Assembly (NCBI GenBank): GCA_903928285.1
Contig: CAIYQH010000340.1
Coordinates: 1 to 17,915 of the forward strand
Length of the DNA: 17,915 nucleotides
DNA from: an uncultured Bacteroidales bacterium
GTDB taxonomy: Bacteria; Bacteroidota; Bacteroidia; Bacteroidales; FEN-979
Direction of reading: 5' to 3'
In this document: positions 1 to 6,335 of the stretch, piece by piece
Layout of the letters: the number at the start of each line of letters is the position of its first letter
How positions within the stretch are numbered: the first letter of the stretch is position 1
Notes under the pieces: model-generated
What the model was told of the DNA's origin: nothing
Database searches by the model: none
The model's input: the letters and a program-made list of their open reading frames with translations, nothing else
Program-made: the position numbers and the translations under genes

Positions 1-48
1 AGCACATCAGCACATCAGCACATCAGCACATCAGCACATCAGCACATC
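1..48. repeat. 8-bp tandem repeat (AGCACATC), at least six copies
   Basis: Six perfect head-to-tail copies of AGCACATC fill positions 1-48, and the array runs off the left edge, so its full length is unknown. The right end touches the stop codon of the acetyltransferase gene: the TGA (complement of 47-49) uses the last two bases of the array. There are no unique spacers between units, so it is not a CRISPR. Arrays of this kind are prone to copy-number change by slippage. Any function is unknown. Confidence 0.95.
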
Positions 49-541
49 ATACTTTGCGTATAAATCTTGCAGGGCTGCCGGTCCATAATTCGCCGGCCGG
101 AACATGCTTGGCTACAATACTTCCTGCCCCGATCATTGCATGCTCGCCGATAACAACCCCGCCAAGAACGGTCGCATTTGCGCCGATTGAAGCGCCTTTC
201 TTAATAACAGTGGTTTGATATTCTGAAGGGTGGTTTTTTGATCGTGGATATTTATCATTGGTAAAGGTGACGTTCGGACCTATGAAAACGTCATCTTCAA
301 TTCTCAATCCGTCCCACAGGTAAACCCCGCATTTCACAGTCACATTATCGCCAATTATTACATCGTTTTCAATAAAAGTATGACTGTTGATATTGCAATT
401 TTTGCCGATTATTGCCTGTTCCAATACGATTGCAAATTGCCAGATTTGAGTGGTTTCACCAATGTTTTTCGATTGAACATCCGCCAATGGATGAATGAAG
501 ACTGTTGAACTTTCGGTTTCCTCTGTGATATTCTGAAACAT
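47..541 (-). CDS. Left-handed beta-helix acyltransferase, FdtC/QdtC-like sugar 3-N-acetyltransferase
   Basis: A 164-residue protein built of imperfect hexapeptide repeats (IIGKNC, VIIGDNV, VFIGPNV, ASIGANA, MIGAGS), typical of the left-handed beta-helix acyltransferases. The segment FTNDKYPRS (residues 93-101), followed by a loop and then the closing GSPAR (155-159), matches the WxcM/FdtC/QdtC branch. These enzymes move an acetyl group from acetyl-CoA to the 3-amino group of dTDP-3-amino-3,6-dideoxyhexoses used in O-antigen or S-layer glycans. The length is close to the family norm and the start is an ATG preceded by an A/T-rich stretch. It is more AT-rich than the genes to its right, as is usual for polysaccharide clusters. 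The exact sugar cannot be read from sequence; another hexapeptide acetyltransferase is the main alternative. Confidence 0.85.
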   Translation of the reverse strand: MFQNITEETESSTVFIHPLADVQSKNIGETTQIWQFAIVLEQAIIGKNCNINSHTFIENDVIIGDNVTVKCGVYLWDGLRIEDDVFIGPNVTFTNDKYPRSKNHPSEYQTTVIKKGASIGANATVLGGVVIGEHAMIGAGSIVAKHVPAGELWTGSPARFIRKV

Positions 542-1118
542 TTTTCAAAAATATTGATGATAACAGGTTACGAACTATATGCTGTGGCTCATGTTGTCAA
601 TGGTCCCTGATGCCAGGACTGAATATAAACATGCCGACCTTTCTTAAGAACTTCCACAGGCACCACGTTATCCGGTATCTTTGGTTAAATCCAGGTTCGG
701 CAGCGACGTTTGTTTGCTGAAAATAACATCCAAAGGTATTAATTTATTACCACACATACCCTTACACCAGGAAAGATCAGGGACACCTGACGCCTGAATG
801 CCGGAAAAGAGGAACGAACGACAGCGAGGAGCTGACCGCATATTTCCACCCCCTTTCCCGGCCGCCTTTGCGAAGAGCAGTGGAATATCCTCCTCCGTGA
901 CCAGGTGTTGGAGCAGGAGCAGGTTGACTATATCTGCCTACAGCTTCGTTTTGCCGTGAGTGGGCTGCACCTTTTCTGCAAAAATCGCGCCCAGCCGGGG
1001 AATTATGCAGAATTTATGGCAATGGCAAACCAGGGGGCCGGGGAGGTTTTGGGAGGTTATAGGGGAAAGAGAACGGATTAAAAGAAAAATGGGTGGAGGT
1101 AGATAAGTTGGGCACGTC
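542..1118. other. 577-bp stretch without an intact gene; possible decayed coding remnants
   Basis: No complete gene is convincing here. A plus-strand frame stays open from 836 to the TAA at 1079-1081 (81 codons) but has no start codon near its beginning. A neighbouring frame before 870 also reads like protein, as if a frameshift separated them. On the minus strand between about 590 and 760, two short frames (one starting MCGNKLIP, one containing EVLKKGRHVYIQ) also look coding-like but are broken by stops. I could not name a family for any of these. Decayed genes at the border of a polysaccharide cluster are the simplest reading; chance open frames are the alternative. Confidence 0.3.
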
Positions 1119-2003
1119 TCAGCCAATCTTCACACTGGTCATCGTGAGGGAGCCCATCACCGCCTTGTCGTTGAAAAACTCGATCTTTTCATCTTTTCCC
1201 CTGAGAGCCAGGGCATAAAGCAATGGCAGGAAATGTTCGGGGGTGGGGATGGCCAGGTCGAAGGCTTTGCCCTGTTTCCGGTAGTCGATCAGTGGGGCGT
1301 GGTCGTTGGCCGTGATCAGCCGTTTCATCTTGTCATTGGCCTCGAGGGCCCAGTCATAGCCGAATCCGGGGAGATCCATTTTGCGCCAGTCGACCAGCCC
1401 GAGGTTATGCACCATGTTCCCGCTGGCGATGATCAGCACCCCCTGTTTGCGCAACGGAGCCAGCCGCCGGGCAAGGTCGTAATGGTACTGGCCGGGTTGG
1501 GAATAGTCGAGGCTCATCTCCACCACCGGGATATTGGCCGAAGGGTACATCCGCTTCAGCACGCTCCAGCAGCCGTGGTCCAAACCCCATTTCTCATCCT
1601 GCCCCGCCACGACAGGGCCAAGCAGACCCGCGGCTTCGCCCGCAAGGGCCGGGTTGCCGGGAGCGGGATACTGCACATCGAAAAGCTTTTTGGGAAAACC
1701 CCCGAAGTCGTGGATCGTCCTTGGCCTCTCCATGGCTGTGAAAAAGGTCCCCCGCGTCTCCCAGTGGGCCGAGATACACAGGATCGCCCTTGGCACCGGC
1801 AGGGTGGCGGCCATCTGCCTCCATCCCTCCGAAAATTCATTATCCTCGATGGCATTCATCGGACTCCCGTGGCCGACAAACAGCACCGGCATCGGCGCCG
1901 CGCTGCCTGCAGAGAAGGCCATGTCATTCAGTTCATTCAGTTTCATCGCAACACCTGTTAAGGGAAATAACATTAATAGTTTCAGGAAATTCTTTCTGTC
2001 CAT
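1119..2003 (-). CDS. ygiD: YgiD-type 4,5-DOPA extradiol dioxygenase (LigB family)
   Basis: A 294-residue member of the LigB/DODA family of metal-dependent ring-opening dioxygenases. Bacterial YgiD opens catechol rings such as 4,5-DOPA in vitro; the natural substrate in Bacteroidetes is not established. The conserved FVGHGSPMNA (H45), SAHWE (H80), GNMVHNLG (H199) and PEHFLP (H257) motifs are all present. The 35-residue gap between H45 and H80 agrees with the two metal-binding histidines known near the start of E. coli YgiD. H98 (IHDF) and H143 (LDHG) are further conserved histidines. Residues 1-38 are an extension with a hydrophobic stretch that may act as a signal or membrane anchor. The ATG at 2003 is the first start in frame. 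It stands alone on the minus strand. Confidence 0.9.
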   Translation of the reverse strand: MDRKNFLKLLMLFPLTGVAMKLNELNDMAFSAGSAAPMPVLFVGHGSPMNAIEDNEFSEGWRQMAATLPVPRAILCISAHWETRGTFFTAMERPRTIHDFGGFPKKLFDVQYPAPGNPALAGEAAGLLGPVVAGQDEKWGLDHGCWSVLKRMYPSANIPVVEMSLDYSQPGQYHYDLARRLAPLRKQGVLIIASGNMVHNLGLVDWRKMDLPGFGYDWALEANDKMKRLITANDHAPLIDYRKQGKAFDLAIPTPEHFLPLLYALALRGKDEKIEFFNDKAVMGSLTMTSVKIG

Positions 2004-2094
2004 TGTTCCGTTACGGTTTAATTTTACCGCATTTCGTTATCGATAAATCACATTTGTAGGCCTGCTAATGAACTCTCCCGGGCCCTCCCATGTC

Positions 2095-2124
2095 AATTGC
2101 CACGGGCTTCAGCCCGCGGCAATT
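2095..2124. repeat. REP-like hairpin with CGGGC-TTCA-GCCCG core
   Basis: Positions 2095-2107 and 2112-2124 form 13-base arms around a TTCA loop with one mismatch (A2102 against C2117). In RNA from the minus strand that position becomes a G-U wobble, so the hairpin would still close. The CGGGCTTCAGCCCG core resembles repetitive extragenic palindromes that occur in many scattered copies in bacteria and are linked to RAYT (TnpA-REP) transposases. No RAYT gene is in this window. It lies upstream of the YgiD gene start. Confidence 0.7.
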
Positions 2125-2146
2125 CAACCGGTATAGTCTTCCTTTA

Positions 2147-2224
2147 GCCTGTCATCATAGAGGAAAAATCCATACTAAGCGGTGAGGTTTCTTTGATGCT
2201 TTCTTTTGGCGGCAGCAAAAGAAA
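2147..2224. repeat. Dispersed repeat, copy 1 (carries a 21-bp deletion)
   Basis: This stretch aligns with 6123-6221. Both start with GCCTGT, share CATACTAAGC (2171-2180 here), then GGTGA, then end in a hairpin with a GCAAAAGAAA arm. In this copy the hairpin is TTTCTTTTG (2200-2208), a 7-base loop, and CAAAAGAAA (2216-2224). Relative to copy 2 it lacks exactly one 21-bp segment between two AAGC direct repeats, as expected from slippage or recombination at the short repeat. It lies in the 393-bp gene-free gap 2004-2396, which holds only this element, the REP-like hairpin and the terminator-like hairpin. Confidence 0.7.
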
Positions 2225-2316
2225 ATAGAGGGATTAAAATAACTGTTTGCTCAATTTTTTTATGTCCTGACTTTCGTTTGGTCGCATCAAAGAAAGTAGA
2301 AATTAAACTTAAAAGA

Positions 2317-2363
2317 GGATGACCCCTCACCCTTTCATCGTTCATCCAGGTCAGGGATCATCC
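2317..2363 (-). terminator. Possible terminator hairpin after the CDGSH gene
   Basis: Arms 2317-2331 and 2349-2363 are 15 bases long with two mismatches and a 17-base loop. Read on the minus strand, the hairpin lies 33 bases beyond the stop of the CDGSH gene and is followed by a T-rich run (CTCTTTTAAGTTT). The loop is longer than in a classic intrinsic terminator, so it could instead be a dispersed palindromic repeat. Confidence 0.4.
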
Positions 2364-2396
2364 TTGCGGCCCGAAACCCGGCCTGGCATCAGCTGT

Positions 2397-2633
2397 TTAT
2401 AGTTTGTGATGAGAACCGTCGCAAAACGGTTTTGCGCCGGAGTGTTTGCATCCGCAGAAATAGGCGGTACCCGATTCTGCCGGCGTGTAACTCACGGGGG
2501 TGAATTCGCTCCCCTTGTGCGAACCGTCGCAAAACGGCTGATTGTTGCTTTTCCCGCAGGCGCACCAGTAATAGGCTTTTCCTGCTTCAACCTCTGTGGC
2601 GTAGGGCGCTTTTTGTGCAATTGTTGGTTCCAT
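2397..2633 (-). CDS. Small protein with two CDGSH iron-sulfur domains
   Basis: A 78-residue protein that is almost wholly two CDGSH zinc-finger-type (2Fe-2S) motifs of the form C-x-C-...-C-D-G-S-H. The ligands of the first are C24, C26, C35 and H39, and of the second C60, C62, C71 and H75. Each 3-Cys/1-His set is known to hold one 2Fe-2S cluster in redox or cluster-transfer proteins. A tandem pair in one short chain resembles the CISD3/MiNT class. There is no signal peptide, so it should be cytoplasmic. It starts 41 bp after the SnoaL-like lipoprotein gene on the same strand and may share its transcript. A 17-base sequence over the PFCDGSH codons is identical at 2413-2429 and 2521-2537. Confidence 0.93.
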   Translation of the reverse strand: MEPTIAQKAPYATEVEAGKAYYWCACGKSNNQPFCDGSHKGSEFTPVSYTPAESGTAYFCGCKHSGAKPFCDGSHHKL

Positions 2634-2674
2634 TGTCTTGTTTTTGGTTGATGGATGAATGATTCAGGGTATGA

Positions 2675-3271
2675 TTACTTGCTTAATCCAAGTTGATTCA
2701 TGTAGGTCTGGTTATCCCAGAACAGGTACTCCTCGAACATGATGCCATCTTTCCAGTGACCGATGGTACACATCGGCAGCTTGAACGACTTACCGGTAGG
2801 CTGGATGAATTTTCCGCCGCCGATGGGCATGGGCTTGCTGAAGGTTCCCTCCATGATGCCGGTGACTGCCGTCCATTCGCCGTTGCTGCTGCCGAAACGC
2901 ACCGGGTGCTGTTTGATCCGGGTGTCGGGGGCATAGACGAACATGGCGCTCAGGTCCTGGATATGCTTTTCGATGCCAACGGTAAAATGTCCGTCGGGCC
3001 AGTTCACCTTTACATCTTTGGAATGGCTTTCGTGCAGCCGGGTCCAGGCCTGGTTGGAAAATACAGTGAAGTCGAGGGTGTCGAAGGTGACCAGGTTTCT
3101 GGCGACCACCTGGTTGCCGGCGGTCATCTCTTTGATCTGGTTTCTGAGAGAATCAAGTTCGGTTTTGCTGACCGTGACCTTGTCGCCGCTGTTGCAGCTG
3201 GTCAGTACGGTCATCAGAACGGCAATGGCCACGATGGCAAGGCTCCTGACGGATGGTTTCATATTTTTCAT
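2675..3271 (-). CDS. SnoaL-like (ester cyclase-type) lipoprotein
   Basis: About 198 residues from the chosen ATG at 3271. The N-terminus is a lipoprotein signal peptide: basic MKNMKPSVR, a hydrophobic core and a lipobox ending LTSC with Cys26. A short heptad-like stretch (TELDSLRNQIKEM) acts as a linker. The rest has the pattern of SnoaL/NTF2-like alpha-beta proteins (ARNLVTFDTLDFTVFSNQAW near the start, IGHWKDGIMFEEYLFWDN near the end). Many such proteins are annotated as ester cyclases, but binding or enzymatic activity cannot be read here. The frame extends to another ATG at 3328; 3271 is preferred because it puts the signal peptide at the very start. It lies 103 bp after the AraC-family gene and just before the CDGSH gene. 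Confidence 0.78.
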   Translation of the reverse strand: MKNMKPSVRSLAIVAIAVLMTVLTSCNSGDKVTVSKTELDSLRNQIKEMTAGNQVVARNLVTFDTLDFTVFSNQAWTRLHESHSKDVKVNWPDGHFTVGIEKHIQDLSAMFVYAPDTRIKQHPVRFGSSNGEWTAVTGIMEGTFSKPMPIGGGKFIQPTGKSFKLPMCTIGHWKDGIMFEEYLFWDNQTYMNQLGLSK

Positions 3272-3312
3272 ATTGACTTTTTTAAATGTGATTTTGTTTG
3301 TGTTTGTTGACG

Positions 3313-3326
3313 GTGCAAAGTTGCAC
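3313..3326. promoter_or_regulatory. 14-bp palindrome upstream of the SnoaL-like gene
   Basis: GTGCAA and TTGCAC arms flank a central AG. The palindrome lies 42 bp before the chosen start of the lipoprotein gene and next to the AraC-family gene. On the minus strand it contains CAACTTTG, one base away from the TAnnTTTG promoter box, so it could be an operator overlapping a promoter. No experimental or comparative support is available. Confidence 0.3.
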
Positions 3327-3374
3327 ACATCCGCGTGACTGCGGGTAACACTATCCGGTAAATGTGTTGTGATA

Positions 3375-4205
3375 TCAGGAAATGAGGTCGCTCATCTCCT
3401 GCCTGAACTCGGTGGGGGTTTGGCCGGTCCTCTTTTTGAAAACAGTTGTAAAATAGGCCTTTTCATTGTAGCCAAGCTCAAAACCGATCTCCGAAACGCT
3501 CCTGCCGGAATGCATCAGCAGGTTCTTGGCCTCGGTGAGTTTGCGGGTTTCGATGATCTCCGACACGCTCTTTTGCAGGATATTCCGGCAGATAAGGTTC
3601 AGGTTGCGCGCCGACATGAAGAGCTTCCCTGCGTAAAAGTCAACCCCTTCGGGCCTCCTGAAGTTCTCCTCCAGGATTTTTAGAAAGTTCTTAAAGGTGA
3701 TGTTCTGCGTCTTCAGCAGTCCCGAATCGTCGGGTTCCAGCTTTTTCCTTTCCGACTCCACCATGGTGAACAGGGCCCCCAGCAGCTGCCTCACCACCGC
3801 ATAATCGGGAATTGGCTGCTCCATCTCGCGGTACATCATCTCGCACAGCGCCGGCATCCGGCTGAAACACTGCCCCGGAGGCAGGGTGAGGTTGGCGTGA
3901 TCGTGGTAGTTGGCATAAAGCTGGAAGGTGGTTTCAGGGATGAACTCGCTTTTGAACAGCACCATCCAGATGTCGCACCGGCCATCCTTCGGACCGGGCT
4001 TCACCAGGTGGGGCTTCCCCTGGGCGACAAAGCTGATAAAGGGAGCCGGCAGCCGCTCCATCCTGAAATCGATGAGATGCCCGATCTCCCCCTCCATCCC
4101 GATCAGCAGATCTTCGTATTCGTGCACGTGCGGCCCGCTATCGTTCAGCGAACGTTCTTCAACCTCCCTGTTCCCGAGCCGCATTATGGTGAATAGCTGT
4201 TCCAT
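3375..4205 (-). CDS. AraC-family transcriptional regulator
   Basis: A 276-residue regulator. The first 160 residues resemble the cupin-like sensor half of AraC proteins (GPHVHEYEDLLIGMEGEIGHL near residues 25-44). The C-terminal 100 residues hold the two helix-turn-helix units: the first around 190-212 (FMSARNLNLICRNIL) and the second around 236-268, with the family signature SEIGFELGYNEKAYFTTVFKK followed by GQTPTEFR. The ligand is unknown. It is followed on the same strand by the SnoaL-like lipoprotein and CDGSH genes, which are reasonable candidate targets. The ATG at 4205 has a promoter box only five bases upstream. Confidence 0.92.
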   Translation of the reverse strand: MEQLFTIMRLGNREVEERSLNDSGPHVHEYEDLLIGMEGEIGHLIDFRMERLPAPFISFVAQGKPHLVKPGPKDGRCDIWMVLFKSEFIPETTFQLYANYHDHANLTLPPGQCFSRMPALCEMMYREMEQPIPDYAVVRQLLGALFTMVESERKKLEPDDSGLLKTQNITFKNFLKILEENFRRPEGVDFYAGKLFMSARNLNLICRNILQKSVSEIIETRKLTEAKNLLMHSGRSVSEIGFELGYNEKAYFTTVFKKRTGQTPTEFRQEMSDLIS

Positions 4206-4210
4206 GGATG

Positions 4211-4241
4211 TAAAGATAGGGGAATTGATTTACATGGTCAA
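4211..4241 (-). promoter_or_regulatory. Bacteroidetes-type promoter of the AraC-family gene
   Basis: On the minus strand, TTG (4241-4239), a 20-base spacer and TATCTTTA (4218-4211) fit the TTG-N19-21-TAnnTTTG promoter with one mismatch in the last base. Only five bases separate the box from the ATG, so the transcript would begin at or very near the start codon. Confidence 0.5.
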
Positions 4242-4275
4242 CGGCCGACACGAAAAGATGGTGAACGGGATAAAG

Positions 4276-5235
4276 CTATTGCGCGTGACTGTCACTTTTC
4301 AGCCGCCGCTTTTCATTCCTGTATTTGGTCAGGTTGATCAGCAGCACGCTGGTGAGGATCACCACCAGTCCGCTTACCTGCAGCAGGGTCATATGTTCCC
4401 CTGCAAAAAAGACCCCCAGCAGCACGGCAATGACGGGGTTTACATAGGCATAGGTGCTCACCTGCGCTGCTGACCGTACCCTTAGCAGCCATACATAGGC
4501 GCTGTAGGCGGCCAGTGATCCGAACAACACAAGGTAGAGCAGCGAAAGCCACGACCCCGGGGTGACTGCCTGCCACGCAAAGCCCTGCCAGTCGTGCGTG
4601 AAAAAACTTCCCAGCAAAAAGGCGATGCCCGCCGCCAGCATCTGCCAGGCCGAGCTTACCGAGGTGGAACCTGTCGAATGGTACTTCGAATAAAGCGAAC
4701 CGCCCGCCCAGCTCATGGTTCCCAGCATCAGTATGAACAAACCGATGATTTCATACTTGTTGTGGGTGGTCGAGATAGCCTCCAGCGCCTTCTCCCCGAA
4801 CATCAGCACCACGCCGATAAATCCAAAAAACAAACCCGCGAGGATCGACCGGCTGGTGAGGTTCTCCCTCCATTTCGGCACATCCAGGATGATAAACCAG
4901 AAAGGGGAGGAGGAGATCAGCACGGCCACCAGCGAGCTGGGAAGCCATTTCTCGGCCCAAATCACCGCACCGGTACCACCCAGCAACAGCATCAGTCCGC
5001 TGATGACAGCAGGTTTTACCTGTTTCCAGTTGCCCGGACGTTCCCCCCTCAGCAAACACCAGCCGAGCAGCAGTATCCCCGCCATCAAAAAGCGCAGCGC
5101 CCCGAGCATCATCGGCGGAAAATGCTGCAGGGCAACCTGGATAAAAAAGTAGGTGGAGCCCCAAACCACATAAACAGTGGCAAAGGCAATAATGACCATC
5201 AGGGGGGAGACATGTTTTTTGTCGGTAAGAGGCAT
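4276..5235 (-). CDS. EamA/DMT-family transporter
   Basis: About 319 residues and very hydrophobic, with roughly ten membrane segments arranged as two EamA repeats. The first helix carries the family pattern VYVVWGSTYFFIQVAL. The second repeat begins around MSWAGGSLYSKYH and includes GSLAAYSAYVWLLR and AYVNPVIAVLLGVFFAGE, which closely resemble the YedA/RhaT-type drug/metabolite exporters. Such proteins move small metabolites such as amino acids out of the cell across the inner membrane; the substrate cannot be predicted. The frame opens with a TTG at 5265, but ATG at 5235, preceded by AAAAAAG, fits family N-termini better. It is 70 bp from the AraC-family gene on the same strand. Confidence 0.9.
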   Translation of the reverse strand: MPLTDKKHVSPLMVIIAFATVYVVWGSTYFFIQVALQHFPPMMLGALRFLMAGILLLGWCLLRGERPGNWKQVKPAVISGLMLLLGGTGAVIWAEKWLPSSLVAVLISSSPFWFIILDVPKWRENLTSRSILAGLFFGFIGVVLMFGEKALEAISTTHNKYEIIGLFILMLGTMSWAGGSLYSKYHSTGSTSVSSAWQMLAAGIAFLLGSFFTHDWQGFAWQAVTPGSWLSLLYLVLFGSLAAYSAYVWLLRVRSAAQVSTYAYVNPVIAVLLGVFFAGEHMTLLQVSGLVVILTSVLLINLTKYRNEKRRLKSDSHAQ

Positions 5236-5341
5236 CGTATCTTTTTTAATATCCGGGAGCACCAACCCGGGTTCATCTAACGGCGAAAGATAGGAAAAAA
5301 TACATTGCCAGCTCTTTTTTACTTACCATGGGCATAACCCC

Positions 5342-5370
5342 CTGTTACCGGTTGCAGACTGTTACCGGTT
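5342..5370. repeat. Two direct copies of CTGTTACCGGTT, 17 bp apart
   Basis: CTGTTACCGGTT occurs at 5342-5353 and 5359-5370, each containing the palindrome ACCGGT. It lies in the 236-bp gap between the methyltransferase stop and the exporter start. It may be a short repetitive element or a paired binding site; nothing further can be said. Confidence 0.5.
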
Positions 5371-5432
5371 ACCGATTCCACGCCATCAGGCGAAGATGTA
5401 ACCACGCCCCTGGTTTATCAGCGTTGACCTTG

Positions 5433-5459
5433 CGGGAGCCTGTCCGCCCAAGGCTCCCG
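5433..5459 (-). other. Perfect 9-bp hairpin after the methyltransferase gene
   Basis: CGGGAGCCT (5433-5441) and AGGCTCCCG (5451-5459) pair perfectly around a 9-base loop, 12 bases beyond the methyltransferase stop on the minus strand. There is no T-run after it, so it is not a standard intrinsic terminator. It could stabilise the 3' end of the transcript or be a dispersed palindrome. Confidence 0.5.
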
Positions 5460-5471
5460 GGACGAATATCC

Positions 5472-6038
5472 TTATGGTACCTGTTTTTTGGGTTTATATT
5501 TCATGTGGCTCCTTGTCTCCTCCGCAACCTCCCAGCAGCCTGAACGGCTTACCTTCTCCTTTGCCAATGCCCTGGGCTGGTGCCCGTCTTCGAGGATCAG
5601 GATCCCGTCAGGTTTGGTGATCCGGTAAAGCTCTTTCAGAAAGCTTCCGGTATCGCTGACCATATGGAACATATCGAGGGCATATACCAGGTCGGCTGAG
5701 GCGGTGGGTATGTCAACAGATTTTCCGTCGGTTAGTAACGGACTGACATTTTTCAGGTTGAACTTTGCTGAAATCCCAGCCGCCGCCTTGATGGCAAGCG
5801 GGTGGATATCGACGGCATAAACTCTGCCCTTTTCACCAACGGATTCAGACGCCTGCCTGATGTAGCGGCCTGTTCCGCAGCCATAATCCACCAAAGTTTG
5901 TCCTTTCCCGATCCGAAAGGAATCGAGCCTGCCGCGCGGAGATTTTACCAGGTCGGAAATTCTGAAGATAAGGGCCATGATCCTGAATGCCAATCCGGGC
6001 ATCCGGTCCAACTCATTGCCACACATCACCTTTTTCAT
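5472..6038 (-). CDS. Class I SAM-dependent methyltransferase
   Basis: A 188-residue Rossmann-fold methyltransferase. Motif I (VDYGCGTGRY, residues 50-59) binds S-adenosylmethionine. The acidic motif II is YAVDIHP (D77), which contacts the ribose of SAM. DLVYALDMFHMV (116-127) is the conserved strand-4 region, and LYRITKPDGILILEDG follows the family pattern. It resembles the UbiE/Methyltransf_11 group, but the methyl acceptor is unknown. The start is the ATG at 6038. It sits alone between the exporter and a repeat-bearing gap, so the context does not reveal its role. It is on the short side, with a basic C-terminus (KYKPKKQ). Confidence 0.88.
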   Translation of the reverse strand: MKKVMCGNELDRMPGLAFRIMALIFRISDLVKSPRGRLDSFRIGKGQTLVDYGCGTGRYIRQASESVGEKGRVYAVDIHPLAIKAAAGISAKFNLKNVSPLLTDGKSVDIPTASADLVYALDMFHMVSDTGSFLKELYRITKPDGILILEDGHQPRALAKEKVSRSGCWEVAEETRSHMKYKPKKQVP

Positions 6039-6122
6039 ATCCTGTTTAATTTAGTTTTATTGATAGATCACAATTGTATAAGGTATAACAGATTGATTAG
6101 GCCATGGCCTGACCTTTTACTT

Positions 6123-6221
6123 GCCTGTTGTTGTATTGGAATACCCCATACTAAGCAGGCAAGCCGCCTCTTGAAGCGGTGACTTTTCTTTGTTACTTTT
6201 GGTGGTAGCAAAAGAAAGTAA
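6123..6221. repeat. Dispersed repeat, copy 2
   Basis: The longer partner of 2147-2224. It holds CATACTAAGC (6147-6156), then a palindromic piece (GCCGCC...AGCGGT, 6163-6180), then an interrupted hairpin with CTTTTG (6196-6201), a 7-base loop and CAAAAG (6209-6214), followed by AAAGTAA. The left arm lacks three bases present in copy 1. The first 34 bases differ from copy 1 at about 11 positions, several of them transitions, as expected of diverged copies of one element. It fills much of the 297-bp gap 6039-6335. Confidence 0.7.
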
Positions 6222-6335
6222 AGTTAGATCAAAAAGTGTTCAAGTATTATAGGGACATCCCTTTCTGCTATGTGGTAAAAAAAGAAGCCACCCTTTCGGA
6301 GCAGCTTCAACGAGTGTTACAAGCTGTTTGTGAGA

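Noticed and set aside
1..48. CRISPR array
   Set aside because: The units are 8 bp, directly adjacent and without unique spacers; no cas gene is present.
938..1126. 62-codon minus-strand open frame in the long gap
   Set aside because: No family, low-complexity start, and it overlaps the end of the YgiD gene; the plus-strand reading looks at least as coding-like.
1233..1961. Long plus-strand open frame (242 codons) over the YgiD gene
   Set aside because: It lies opposite a gene with clear family motifs and shows no recognisable domain; GC-rich genes produce such shadows.
4594..5280. 228-codon plus-strand open frame over the EamA exporter
   Set aside because: The product is rich in Q, R, H and P, typical of an antisense reading of a membrane protein.
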